Of a stretch of DNA of 56,319 nt, positions 27,628 through 35,743 are shown one piece after another. The stretch's first letter is position 1. The number at the start of each line of letters is the position of its first letter. The DNA is from Alphaproteobacteria bacterium (GTDB taxonomy: Bacteria; Pseudomonadota; Alphaproteobacteria; Micropepsales; Micropepsaceae). Made by a program: the position numbers and the translations under genes. The DNA is taken from assembly GCA_013389115.1 (NCBI GenBank), contig JACADY010000042.1:1-56319 (forward strand). The letters run 5' to 3'. A model generated the notes under the pieces. The model was not told the origin of the DNA and made no database searches. It worked only from the letters and a program-made list of their open reading frames with translations.

Positions 27628-28980
27628 TCACGCCGCGCTCGGGGTGTGCAGCCTGAGGCGCAAGCGCGCGCGCAGGCCCCCGCCCTCACGGCCTTCGAGG
27701 GTGAGGCTTCCCCCCGACAGGGCCGCGATCTGATTGGCGATCGCCAGGCCAAGGCCGGTGCCGCCCGTGTCGCGGCCGCGGGACTTGTCGACCCGGTAAA
27801 AGGGCTGAAGCGCAAGGTCGCGCTCCGCTTCGGGAATGCCGGGGCCGCGGTCCTCCACGATGAGATCGACAAAGTCCTCTGCGATCTCCGAGCGCACTTC
27901 GGCGGCGCCCGCATGCATGACCGCGTTCTTGACGAGGTTTGTAACCGCGCGGGTGAGCTGGGCTGGCACACTGCGGACCTCGATCCGATCGGGAAGGTCT
28001 ATCGCGATCTGGGGCGAATGTATGCGCTCGGCCGCGCTCAGAACGATATCGGTCAGGTTGGTTGCCGTATCGTCCCAGCGATCGCGATCAAGCGCCGCCA
28101 GCGTGATCGTATCATCGAGAATTGTGCGCATTTCGGTGATGTCGGCGATCGCCTTGGTCCGCTGGGTTTCATCCGTCATGTGCTCGGCCCGCAGCCGCAG
28201 CCGCGTCAGATAGGTGCCAAAGTCATGCGCGACGCCCGCCAGAAGCTGGGTGCGGCCCTCAAGCAGAATGGCCACGCGTTTTTGCAGGGCGTTGAAGGCT
28301 GCTATCAGGCTCTTGGCGTCGCCCGATCCTTCCTCCCTCAAGGGCTCGAATTTGTGGCCGCTGGCGATGGCACGCACATGGCGCGTCAGTTTGTCGATGG
28401 GCCTGATCTCGCGTCTGATGAGGAGGACCGCAAGAATGGTGATGAGCGTCGTTACCGCGATGACGCCCGGCGCAAACCGCATTCCCAGGATGCGCGAGAG
28501 GAGGTCGATATTGGTGTCAATGACGGCGAAACGTCCGTCGCTGAGTTCTACGATGAAGCGGACCGGCCAGAAGTCAAATGCTGTGCTTGGATCATCCAGC
28601 GCCTTTTCGAACTGGTCGAGAATGCTCCAGTTCACCCGGGCTTCGATCCTTCGGCCTTGCGTCGCATCGATATAGGCGGACAGCGCGCGCCGCATAAAGG
28701 GCGCCTCAACCCATTCGGGACTCTCCGGTGGCGCCGCCTCCAGTAGTGCGACGCGCGTCGTCGCCGTGTTCATGGCCCGCAGCAGCCGCGGCAATTCCTT
28801 TTCGGGCGCGATCTCTAGCAGTTCAACCGTCGCGGCGAGCTGGTCGGGCAGGGGCGCGCGAAAGCCGCTTCGCGTGTCGGCGCTGCGATGCACGACGATG
28901 TAGGTGGAGGCCAGGAGTTGGACGAAAAACATCGCCAACGCCGCGATCAGCACGATGCGAAGGCCGAGGCTTGTGATCAT
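27628..28980 (-). CDS. Sensor histidine kinase
   Basis: Membrane histidine kinase of 450 aa that presumably phosphorylates the regulator encoded upstream. There are two membrane segments (about 7-30 and 170-190) around a ~140-residue periplasmic sensor, then a HAMP region (RRPIDKLTRHVRAIASG-like) and an H-box reading GVAHDFGTYLTRLRLRAE. The canonical HDLRTPLTR is thus HDFGTYLTR. The N-box is TRAVTNLVKNAVMHAG and the G-boxes are DRGPGIP and GGTGLGLAIANQIA. It runs convergent to tonB with 15 bp between stops. The ligand is unknown; copper is possible by position only. Confidence 0.92.
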   Translation of the reverse strand: MITSLGLRIVLIAALAMFFVQLLASTYIVVHRSADTRSGFRAPLPDQLAATVELLEIAPEKELPRLLRAMNTATTRVALLEAAPPESPEWVEAPFMRRALSAYIDATQGRRIEARVNWSILDQFEKALDDPSTAFDFWPVRFIVELSDGRFAVIDTNIDLLSRILGMRFAPGVIAVTTLITILAVLLIRREIRPIDKLTRHVRAIASGHKFEPLREEGSGDAKSLIAAFNALQKRVAILLEGRTQLLAGVAHDFGTYLTRLRLRAEHMTDETQRTKAIADITEMRTILDDTITLAALDRDRWDDTATNLTDIVLSAAERIHSPQIAIDLPDRIEVRSVPAQLTRAVTNLVKNAVMHAGAAEVRSEIAEDFVDLIVEDRGPGIPEAERDLALQPFYRVDKSRGRDTGGTGLGLAIANQIAALSGGSLTLEGREGGGLRARLRLRLHTPSAA

Positions 28981-29017
28981 GGTCTTTTGTGCCGCGTAAG
29001 CGCCGCCCTTGCCGCCC

Positions 29018-29728
29018 CTAAGACAGCCGGACAGGCACGGTCAAGAGATAGCCGGTGCCCCGGACCGTCTTGATGAGTTGAGGGTTCGAGGGATCCGGCT
29101 CGATCTTGCGGCGCAGGCGCAGGAGCTGAACATCGATGGAGCGGTCGAAAAGTTCGCTCGAGCTTCCCTTGGTCAAGGTGAGAAGCTGTTCGCGGGAGAG
29201 GACGCGGTTTGGACATTCAAGAAAGGCGGCGAGCAAATCGAACTCGCCATCGCTCAATTCGATGGGTGAGCCGTCACGGCGCTTGACGCTGCGCCGCGCA
29301 GTGTCGAGCACGTAGTCAGCAAAGGTGTAAACGGACGCAGGGCCCGTATCGCCCTGATGCGCCGTGCGCCGCAAGACGGCCTTGATGCGCGCTGTGAGCT
29401 CACGCGGATTGAACGGCTTTGAAATATAGTCATCCGCCCCGATCTCAAGGCCGATGATGCGGTCGACGTCCTCTCCCTTCGCCGTCACAATGATGATCGG
29501 AACGCGCGAGATCGCCCGCACCCGCCGGCAAATCGACAGACCATCCTCGCCGGGCAGCATGAGGTCGAGCAGGACTAAGTCGGGCGTCCACATCCGGAAT
29601 GCGGGGTCGAACTCGACGCCAGAGCGGACAGTTTTCACCTCGAACTGCTCCCGCGTGAGGAATTCACCCAGCAGATCGGCGATCTCCCGGTCATCCTCAA
29701 CGGCCAAAATACGCGGCTGTGTGTTCAT
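29018..29728 (-). CDS. OmpR-family response regulator
   Basis: A 236-aa two-component regulator. The receiver has VEDDREIADLL, the phospho-acceptor Asp in LVLLDLMLPGEDGL, Thr in IIVTAKGE and Lys in ADDYISKPFNPRE. The winged-helix effector ends DRSIDVQLLRLRRKIEPDP and VRGTGYLL. The ATG at 29728 has AGGA 7 bp upstream; a GTG two codons earlier is too close to it. The kinase gene follows 37 bp downstream. GGTTAC direct repeats in its promoter region suggest autoregulation. Confidence 0.95.
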   Translation of the reverse strand: MNTQPRILAVEDDREIADLLGEFLTREQFEVKTVRSGVEFDPAFRMWTPDLVLLDLMLPGEDGLSICRRVRAISRVPIIIVTAKGEDVDRIIGLEIGADDYISKPFNPRELTARIKAVLRRTAHQGDTGPASVYTFADYVLDTARRSVKRRDGSPIELSDGEFDLLAAFLECPNRVLSREQLLTLTKGSSSELFDRSIDVQLLRLRRKIEPDPSNPQLIKTVRGTGYLLTVPVRLS

Positions 29729-29750
29729 GATCACATCCTAAAGGCCGATA

Positions 29751-29783
29751 GGTTACAGGCGGTTACGCTCAGTATGGGGTTAA
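29751..29783. promoter_or_regulatory. Direct GGTTAC repeats, possible response-regulator site
   Basis: GGTTAC at 29751 and 29761, exactly one helical turn apart, and GGTTAA at 29778. OmpR-type regulators bind such tandem half-sites. The site lies 23 bp upstream of the response-regulator ATG and could also act on the divergent EF-hand gene. Confidence 0.45.
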
Positions 29784-29809
29784 GAAATCGCGCAGCAACG
29801 GCGGCCTCG

Positions 29810-29856
29810 CATTCTCGTCAGTGTCGGGGCGATGACAACGGCCCCTGACAAGAATG
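29810..29856. promoter_or_regulatory. Large interrupted inverted repeat before the EF-hand gene
   Basis: CATTCT, GTCA and GGGGC on the left pair with GCCCC, TGAC and AGAATG on the right, with a 5-nt bulge and one mismatch. The right edge is beside the ribosome site of the EF-hand gene, so it may be an operator or a leader hairpin. Confidence 0.45.
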
Positions 29857-29869
29857 AAGGGCCGAGTTC

Positions 29870-30178
29870 GTGAATTCTTACCTAATCCCGAGCCTCATCT
29901 TTACCTTAGCCGCAAGTTCCGCCGCGGCCCAGCAAGGTTCTGCCGGGCGGCTTCTCGACTTGAATGGAGATGGAGCTGTCGGGCGGAGCGAACTTGAGCA
30001 AGTCGCAAGGGAGCGTTTCGCCGCAACGGATGCCGACAAGGATGGCGTCCTTAGCGTCGATGAGCTGCTCTTCCTGCTCCTTGCAAAGTTCGATGCGCTC
30101 GATACCGACAAGGACGGCCTCGTCACGCGTCGCGAAGTCATCCAGGGCGCCGCCGACGGCACTTTCCAAATTCGCTGA
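29870..30178 (+). CDS. Secreted EF-hand calcium-binding protein
   Basis: A 102-aa protein with a short signal peptide (YLIPSLIFTLAASSAAA) and three canonical 12-residue EF-hand loops: DLNGDGAVGRSE, DADKDGVLSVDE and DTDKDGLVTRRE. Each has acids or Asn at calcium positions 1, 3, 5 and 12. It starts at GTG 29870 after GAAGG. It is divergent from the two-component genes and 57 bp from the next secreted protein. A calcium buffer or sensor in the periplasm is plausible; the exact role is unknown. Confidence 0.88.
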   Translation: MNSYLIPSLIFTLAASSAAAQQGSAGRLLDLNGDGAVGRSELEQVARERFAATDADKDGVLSVDELLFLLLAKFDALDTDKDGLVTRREVIQGAADGTFQIR

Positions 30179-30235
30179 ATTCACGACGCGGTCCTTTAAC
30201 GATCCCTTTCACCCAATCGACCTTGGAGTAAAACG

Positions 30236-30826
30236 ATGAAGACCATAAAAGTCCTCGGCCTCGCCGCCGCCGCCTTTGCCCTCACGGCGACGGTCGCGAT
30301 CGCCACCGCAGACACGGCCGATGCCCGTTCGCGCAACCGCACCTCGACCGTTTCGGGTTCGGGCGGCCGCTCTGCGACGAGCTCAGGCACCGTGACGCGC
30401 GAGAACGGCACGCGCACGACCTCGCGCAGCGTTCAGGGTTCGGAAGGCCGCGGTGCGACCCGCGAGTCTTCCGGGGGATACAATTCCGAGACGGGCGCCT
30501 ATGAGCGCTCGGCGACGACGACGACGAACAGCGGCAAGACCGTGACCTCGTCAGGCTCGGTCTCGCGCAACGAAGACGGCTCTGTGAGCCGCAGCGGCTC
30601 GGTTACCGGCCCCAATGGCGGTACGGCGAGCGTCGACAGCTCTGCCTCCTGCTCGGGCGGCACGTGCTCGCGCGATAAGACCTGGACAGGCCCCAATGGG
30701 GAAACCGTGACGAAGGAAAGCTCGTCCACGCTGAATGGCGATGGCTCCGCGTCGCGCAACGTGACGACGACTGGCCCCAATGGCGAACAGGTGCAGCGCA
30801 ACAGCACCACGACCGTCACGCCTTAA
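30236..30826 (+). CDS. Secreted Ser/Thr/Gly-rich protein with TGPNG repeats
   Basis: A 196-aa protein with signal peptide (VLGLAAAAFALTATVAIATA) and a low-complexity mature part of Ser, Thr, Gly, Asn and Arg. Short motifs recur: SVTGPNGGTAS, TWTGPNGETVT and TTTGPNGEQVQ, alternating with SVSRNEDGSVSRSGS-like segments. Two cysteines (SCSGGTC) lie close together. The pattern suggests an extended beta-repeat or surface/adhesive protein rather than an enzyme. A possible operon partner is the EF-hand gene upstream. I do not recognise a named family. Confidence 0.8.
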   Translation: MKTIKVLGLAAAAFALTATVAIATADTADARSRNRTSTVSGSGGRSATSSGTVTRENGTRTTSRSVQGSEGRGATRESSGGYNSETGAYERSATTTTNSGKTVTSSGSVSRNEDGSVSRSGSVTGPNGGTASVDSSASCSGGTCSRDKTWTGPNGETVTKESSSTLNGDGSASRNVTTTGPNGEQVQRNSTTTVTP

Positions 30827-30839
30827 GCTAGCCTTTTCT

Positions 30840-30879
30840 GGGGCGGTTGCTCGGGTGCTCCCGACCCTGCAACCGCCCC
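30840..30879 (+). promoter_or_regulatory. Long stem-loop upstream of the sterol-desaturase-like gene
   Basis: GGGGCGGTTGC and GCAACCGCCCC form a perfect 11-bp outer stem; inside, TCGGG-TGCT-CCCGA makes a second stem with a 4-nt bulge. No T-run follows on either strand. It ends 20 bp before the next start codon. Confidence 0.6.
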
Positions 30880-30899
30880 ATGCCTTCGGGTCGAGAGCC

Positions 30900-31808
30900 A
30901 TGGAAGCATATATCGGTCTCTTGCGAACCCCCTTGGGGCTTGTGTTCCTGGTCCTGCTCTTCGCGCTTGAAGATTATCTGCTGCGGCGGACAGAAAGGCG
31001 TGGCTATGATTGTAAGGAAAGCGCCGCGACGCTGGGTGTGAGTGTTGGCCAGATTGTTTTACGCGGTTCCTCGCTCTGGCTGCTGCAACCCGTCTTCGCA
31101 TGGGCCTATGCGAACAGGCTGATGACGGTCGAGACGCTGAATCTCTTCTGGGTCGCCGTGCTCTTCGTGATGGTCGAGTTCTTCTATTACTGGTTCCATC
31201 GCCTATCGCACACGATCCGTTGGATGTGGGCGACGCATGCGGTGCATCACTCATCCGAGAATTTCAATTTCAGCGCCGCGTTCCGGCTCGGTTGGACTGG
31301 CACGCTTTCAGGGAATTGGCTGTTCTTTCTTCCGATGATGTTTTTCGGCTTTCCTCCGATGACGGTGGTGGCCGCGTTCGGTGCGAACCTCACCTTCCAG
31401 CTCTTTCTGCATACGCGCCTGATCGGACAGCTTGGGTTTCTCGAAGGCTGGCTCAATACGCCCAGCGCGCACCGGGTTCATCACGGCGCGAACGAGCCCT
31501 ATCTCGACAAGAATTTCGGCGGCGTAACGCTTGTCTTCGACCGCCTCTTCGGAACCTATCAGCCGGAGTTGCGGGAGGTGCCGATCCGTTATGGCCTCAT
31601 CGTGCCGCTGCGCTCGCATAATCCGTTCTGGATCGCGCTGCATGAATGGGCCGGGATGGCCCGCGACGGGATGGCGTTGCTTTTCCGGGAGGACCGCGCC
31701 GGTGCTCCTCGCGTACCCTTGATCGGGATCGAGGGCGATGCGGCGGTGCCGCCCGGGGCTCAGTCCGGCGCGTCAGAGACAAACACGAAGCGGGCCATGA
31801 CCGCGTAG
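30900..31808 (+). CDS. Sterol desaturase/fatty-acid hydroxylase family protein
   Basis: A 302-aa membrane di-iron oxygenase family member. Histidine boxes are HRLSHT, HAVHHSSE and HRVHHGAN, the three-cluster pattern of the superfamily, with four or five membrane segments. Relatives hydroxylate sterols, carotenoids or alkyl lipids; the substrate here is unknown. ATG 30900 is chosen because the N-terminus MEAYIGLLRTPLGLVFLVLL is then a membrane helix. Its last 49 bp overlap the convergent gtrA-type gene. Confidence 0.9.
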   Translation: MEAYIGLLRTPLGLVFLVLLFALEDYLLRRTERRGYDCKESAATLGVSVGQIVLRGSSLWLLQPVFAWAYANRLMTVETLNLFWVAVLFVMVEFFYYWFHRLSHTIRWMWATHAVHHSSENFNFSAAFRLGWTGTLSGNWLFFLPMMFFGFPPMTVVAAFGANLTFQLFLHTRLIGQLGFLEGWLNTPSAHRVHHGANEPYLDKNFGGVTLVFDRLFGTYQPELREVPIRYGLIVPLRSHNPFWIALHEWAGMARDGMALLFREDRAGAPRVPLIGIEGDAAVPPGAQSGASETNTKRAMTA

Positions 31809-32146
31809 TTGTAGAGGATAACGAGGCCCATGCCCGCCAGCTGCACGAGCAGGCCGGTATCGCCCAGCATGGTTTCTCCCAGCCACAGCACGGCGGCGTT
31901 GAGCGCGCCACCGCCGATCAGCATCACGACATAGCGCGGCAGGGAGCGGCGATGGTTCGAGCCATCCTCGAAGGTGAGCGTCTTGTGGGCGGTATAGTTG
32001 AATGCGACCGCGATTGCGTAGGCGATCACGCCCGCCAGCACGGCTGGCTGTCCCGCCATCTCCTTCAGGAGATAGATCGCGCCCAGATAGAGAAGGGCGG
32101 TGGCGGCGCCGACCGCCGCATAGCGCAGCAGACGCTTAGGGTTCAC
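31760..32146 (-). CDS. GtrA family membrane protein
   Basis: A 128-aa protein with four membrane helices, from LLRYAAVGAATALLYLGAIYLL to GLVILYNYAVMARFVFV. GtrA proteins are thought to flip polyprenyl-phosphate sugars or modify surface glycans. GTG 32146 overlaps the methyltransferase stop (GTGA), which decides the start over an upstream ATG that would lie inside that gene. It is the last gene of the DUF2842-GT2-methyltransferase-GtrA cluster. Confidence 0.9.
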   Translation of the reverse strand: MNPKRLLRYAAVGAATALLYLGAIYLLKEMAGQPAVLAGVIAYAIAVAFNYTAHKTLTFEDGSNHRRSLPRYVVMLIGGGALNAAVLWLGETMLGDTGLLVQLAGMGLVILYNYAVMARFVFVSDAPD

Positions 32147-32913
32147 GGCGCGGCCTTCCGGCAGCAATAGGCCTGGGTCCAGAGCAATTGCCGCAGGCTG
32201 GTGTTTCGCAGCCGGTTTTCCAGCCATTCCTCGAAGCGCTGGGCACGCTTGCCGCCGAATTCCGCGATCAAAGGCAGATAGAGGCCCATCACCTCGTGCT
32301 CGAAGGGGGCGAGGTTCGCCTCGCGCAATTGGTCCGCCAGCATCGCGCGGGTGAGCAGATTGATATGGCCCATCTCGAAGACGGCTTCGCCATAGATGGC
32401 GCGTACGAGATGGATGAAGCCGGGCTTGAAGGCGAGCCAGGCCGTCATCTCAAGCAGGCTCCAGCGATGCGGCGTCGTCAGGACGAGAACCCCGCCGGGC
32501 TTGAGCATCCGCGCCATGCGCCGCAGCGCGGCGGCGCTGTCGGCGATGTGCTCGATCACCTCGGTGCAAAGGATGAGGTCATAGGCCTCATCGGGCAGCG
32601 CATCGCGCGTGATGTCGGCGATCCGCGTCGTCAGGCGCTTGTCCCCGGCGGCGAGGCGTTCGGCCTCGGCTAGGAATTGGCGTTCGATGTCGGCGGCCTC
32701 TACCTGCGCGAAATGCGCAAGGAGATGGGGCAGGTAGACGCCAGAGCCCGGCCCGATCTCGATGGCGCGGCCGTCCTCCTTGGCGTGGCGGCGAATCGCG
32801 TCCATCACCCAGGCCCGGCGCGTGCGATGTAGCCAGCGCCGCGTCGGGTTCATGCTGTCATAGATCGTCTTCTGGATGGCGAGGACCTCTTCGTTCCGGG
32901 CGAGATAGTTCAT
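32143..32913 (-). CDS. Class I SAM-dependent methyltransferase
   Basis: A 256-aa Rossmann methyltransferase. SAM motif I is RAIEIGPGSGVYLPHLL; further motifs are AADIERQFL and YDLILCTEVIEHI followed by MLKPGGVLVLTTPHRWS. The size and context resemble enzymes that act on glycan or lipid intermediates. It starts 3 bp after the GT2 gene and overlaps gtrA. The acceptor is not known. Confidence 0.9.
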   Translation of the reverse strand: MNYLARNEEVLAIQKTIYDSMNPTRRWLHRTRRAWVMDAIRRHAKEDGRAIEIGPGSGVYLPHLLAHFAQVEAADIERQFLAEAERLAAGDKRLTTRIADITRDALPDEAYDLILCTEVIEHIADSAAALRRMARMLKPGGVLVLTTPHRWSLLEMTAWLAFKPGFIHLVRAIYGEAVFEMGHINLLTRAMLADQLREANLAPFEHEVMGLYLPLIAEFGGKRAQRFEEWLENRLRNTSLRQLLWTQAYCCRKAAP

Positions 32914-32916
32914 CGG

Positions 32917-33861
32917 TCACTCCAGGCTTTCAACGACATAGAGGGGGCGCTGCTTCACCTCAAGAAAGATGCGGCCGATATATTCGCCTAGAAGGCCGAT
33001 CGAGAGGATCTGGATGCCGCCCAGAAAGCCGATCATCGAGGCCATGGTCGCAAGGCCTGGAACGCTGCGTCCGAAAATCAGCGTCGAGAATACGATGAAG
33101 GCCACGAAGGCGAACGAGACAAGCGAGATGAAGAGGCCAAGATAGGTCCAAAGCCGCAAGGGCACCGTCGAGAATGAGAGCATGCCGTCAAGGGCAAAGT
33201 TCCAGAGCTTCCAAAAGGTCCAGGCGCTGTTGCCCTTGACGCGGGCGCGGCGCTCGAACGGCACGGCGCAGGCGGAAAAACCCGGCCACATGAACAGGGC
33301 CTTAATGAACCGGCTGCGCTCACGCAGCTTGCGCAATTCGAGGACGACGCGCCGGTCGATGAGGCGGAAATCGCCCGCGTTCTCCGGAATCTTGAGGGGC
33401 GAAATCCTGTTGAACAGCCGATAGAACCAGGCCGCGCTCTTCTGCTTCAGGAAGCCATCCTCATCGCGGCTGATGCGGACGCCATAGACCGTGTCATAGC
33501 CCTCCCGCCAGCGCGCGAGGAACGACTTCAAGAGCTCGGGCGGGTCCTGCAAGTCGACGTCGAGCGTCGCATAGACATCGGCCTCGGCAAGGTCGAAGCC
33601 GGCGGTCAAGGCCGCTTCCTTGCCGAAGTTGCGGGCAAGGTTGAGGATGCGGATCTGCGGGTGCCGCAGGCGCGCCTCGTGCAGCACACGCAGCGTGCCA
33701 TCCACGCTGCCGTCGTTGACGAAGAAGAGTTCGCTGGGCAGGGCCTCGGCCTCCAGAATGGGCAGGATCGCCTGCAGGAAGACGGGGATCGACGCCTCCT
33801 CGTTGAAGACGGGAACGATGACGGCAAGGCGTGGCAAGGCTGGGCGCGGCGACATCCTCAT
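32917..33861 (-). CDS. Family 2 glycosyltransferase, polyprenyl-phosphate type
   Basis: A 314-aa enzyme of the DPM1/ArnC/GtrB type that links a sugar to polyprenyl phosphate. The GT-A domain begins LAVIVPVFNEEASIPVFL and has the metal motif DVDLQDPPEL and the QKSAAWFYRLFN segment. Two C-terminal membrane helices (LWTYLGLFISLVSFAFVAFI and LGGIQILSIGLLGEYIG) anchor it, and IFLEVKQRPLYVVE is the usual end. Start overlaps the DUF2842 stop (ATGA). Confidence 0.94.
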   Translation of the reverse strand: MRMSPRPALPRLAVIVPVFNEEASIPVFLQAILPILEAEALPSELFFVNDGSVDGTLRVLHEARLRHPQIRILNLARNFGKEAALTAGFDLAEADVYATLDVDLQDPPELLKSFLARWREGYDTVYGVRISRDEDGFLKQKSAAWFYRLFNRISPLKIPENAGDFRLIDRRVVLELRKLRERSRFIKALFMWPGFSACAVPFERRARVKGNSAWTFWKLWNFALDGMLSFSTVPLRLWTYLGLFISLVSFAFVAFIVFSTLIFGRSVPGLATMASMIGFLGGIQILSIGLLGEYIGRIFLEVKQRPLYVVESLE

Positions 33862-34073
33862 GCCTCATCGGGTCCGGGCTTGTTCATCCACCAGATCAAG
33901 GGAAAGAGGGGGAGGGTCCAGGCCAAGCCCGCGATCGCGTAGTAGGCGAGTTCAATTGGCCAAGCGGCGCCCGGCAGGATGGCGACGCCGATCGTCATGG
34001 CGATCATCGCGTAGACGGCAAGCCAAATCAGCATCACAATCGTGCCGATTAACTTCTTGATACGGCTTGGCAT
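33858..34073 (-). CDS. DUF2842 membrane protein
   Basis: A 71-aa protein with two membrane helices: LIGTIVMLIWLAVYAMIAMTI (split by prose in relatives) and ELAYYAIAGLAWTLPLFPLI. The MPSRIKKLIGTI start and the WW-rich end are those of alphaproteobacterial DUF2842. Function unknown. It is first in the cluster with GT2, methyltransferase and GtrA, coupled to GT2 by an ATGA overlap. Confidence 0.88.
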   Translation of the reverse strand: MPSRIKKLIGTIVMLIWLAVYAMIAMTIGVAILPGAAWPIELAYYAIAGLAWTLPLFPLIWWMNKPGPDEA

Positions 34074-34174
34074 GTAAGCTCCCAGTATTGCATCGGGCGT
34101 CGCTGGTCCCCATCTCTCTACAGTTGGAGGTGGGTGGTCATTGCCCCTGTGGATCAGAAGATGAGGATTGGCTC

Positions 34175-34603
34175 ATGAGCCTTTTTAGCGCGCTTTTCGC
34201 GGTTGTCCTGGGCCTGCTCGCGGCGCCGCAGCTTGTGCTTGCCCGGCGGCCCGATGCCCAGGGGGCACTGGATAGCATCACCCCTTATTCCGGGTGGCTC
34301 GGCATCTTGGCTGGGTTGACCGGCGTCTGGACGGTCCTGTCGGCACTGTTGCATTTCGGCCATATCTGGTGGAACCCCGTTTACTGGTTCTCGTGGTTCG
34401 GCCTTGGGTTCGTGCTTCTGGCCCTGGGGTTCCTGCTTGGCTATGGCGTTCTTAGCCAGCTTTTCCTCACGAAGAGCCCGGAGACGGCGGCACAGGCCGA
34501 GCAGATCCGGGTGAAGCTCGCCCCGTTTCAATCCGTGCTCGCGCTCATTTCGGTGGCGCTGGGGCTCTGGGGCATCGTGTTGCACTTGATCTTCGTCTTC
34601 TAA
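34175..34603 (+). CDS. Hypothetical four-helix membrane protein
   Basis: A 142-aa protein with four predicted membrane helices: SLFSALFAVVLGLLAAPQLV, SGWLGILAGLTGVWTVLSALL, GLGFVLLALGFLLGYGVL and SVLALISVALGLWGIVLHLI. The helix spacing and charge pattern suggest a small inner-membrane protein; I do not recognise the family. ATG 34175 has GAGGA upstream. It sits 39 bp before ctaA and may be in its operon. Confidence 0.75.
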   Translation: MSLFSALFAVVLGLLAAPQLVLARRPDAQGALDSITPYSGWLGILAGLTGVWTVLSALLHFGHIWWNPVYWFSWFGLGFVLLALGFLLGYGVLSQLFLTKSPETAAQAEQIRVKLAPFQSVLALISVALGLWGIVLHLIFVF

Positions 34604-34642
34604 AGGCGGTACGCCCGGGGGCACGAACATCCCCCCGGCAGC

Positions 34643-35743
34643 ATGGATCAGCGCAACCTCTCCCTTTCTCACGTCGAGGCCCGTCCGCAAACTGCGCGGC
34701 GGGCCGTCGTGATTTGGCTCGGCGTCGTTTTCGGCCTCGTGTTCCTCATGATCATGGTGGGCGGCCTCACCCGGCTCACCGATTCCGGGCTCTCGATCGT
34801 CGAGTGGCGGCCGGTGACAGGCGCCATCCCGCCGCTATCGGACGAGGCCTGGCGCGAAGAGTTCGCGAAGTACCAGACCATTCCCGAATATCAGATCCAG
34901 AACCGGGGCATGACACTCGGCGAGTTCAAGTTCATCTATTGGTGGGAATGGAGCCATCGCTTTCTGGGGCGGCTGATCGGGGCGGTGTTCCTCGTTCCGT
35001 TCGTCATCTTCTGGTGGCGGGGCATGATCGCGCGGGCGCTGGGCCTGCGTCTTTCCCTGCTGTTCCTGCTTGGCGGCGCGCAAGGGGCCCTTGGCTGGTG
35101 GATGGTCATGTCGGGTCTCACCGAGCGGCTCGATGTCAGCCAGTACCGGCTCGCCGCGCATCTGGGGCTTGCGTTTCTGATCCTCGGCCTCATCGTGTGG
35201 ACCATCCTTGATCTCTTGCGCGGGGAGGGCGTGGCGCGAGCGCTGAAGGAATCTCGGCTTGCGCCTTTCGCGCTCCTGTTCGCGGGCCTTGTCTATGTCC
35301 AGATCCTGCTCGGCGCCTTCGTCGCGGGCACGGATGCGGGCCTTACCTACAACACCTGGCCGCTGATGGATGGACGCTTCATCCCTGAGGGACTCCTCAC
35401 CATGAAGCCCTGGTACGTGAACTTCTTTGAGGATGTGACGACGATCCAGTTTCAGCACCGAATGACCGCCTATCTCGTCGGATTGTCGGCGATCGGGCTC
35501 TTTACCGCCCTATGGCGCGCAGGCCCGTCGCGGCGCACGATGATCGCCGCTTCCCATGTGCTCGGCGCGAGCCTGTTGCAGATCGCGCTTGGCATCTGGG
35601 TGCTGCTCGCGCAGGCGCCGCTGTCCCTCTCGGCGCTGCATCAGGCGATGGCGGTCGTCTTGTTCACGGCGGCGCTGTGGCTGGCACATGAATTGCGCCA
35701 GCCATTGCAGTTAGCAGCCTCTCCTCAGTCCCGCAGCGCCTGA
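34643..35743 (+). CDS. ctaA: Heme A synthase (COX15/CtaA type)
   Basis: Oxidises the C8 methyl of heme O to the formyl group of heme A for cytochrome c oxidase. The 366-aa membrane protein has eight helices and four histidine sites: WWEWSHRFLGR, RLAAHLGLAF, IQFQHRMTAY and SALHQAMAV. The GGLTRLTDSGLSIVEWRPVTG motif near the N-terminus and TDAGLTYNTWPLMDG are characteristic. The last 19 bp overlap the convergent metY gene. Confidence 0.97.
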   Translation: MDQRNLSLSHVEARPQTARRAVVIWLGVVFGLVFLMIMVGGLTRLTDSGLSIVEWRPVTGAIPPLSDEAWREEFAKYQTIPEYQIQNRGMTLGEFKFIYWWEWSHRFLGRLIGAVFLVPFVIFWWRGMIARALGLRLSLLFLLGGAQGALGWWMVMSGLTERLDVSQYRLAAHLGLAFLILGLIVWTILDLLRGEGVARALKESRLAPFALLFAGLVYVQILLGAFVAGTDAGLTYNTWPLMDGRFIPEGLLTMKPWYVNFFEDVTTIQFQHRMTAYLVGLSAIGLFTALWRAGPSRRTMIAASHVLGASLLQIALGIWVLLAQAPLSLSALHQAMAVVLFTAALWLAHELRQPLQLAASPQSRSA

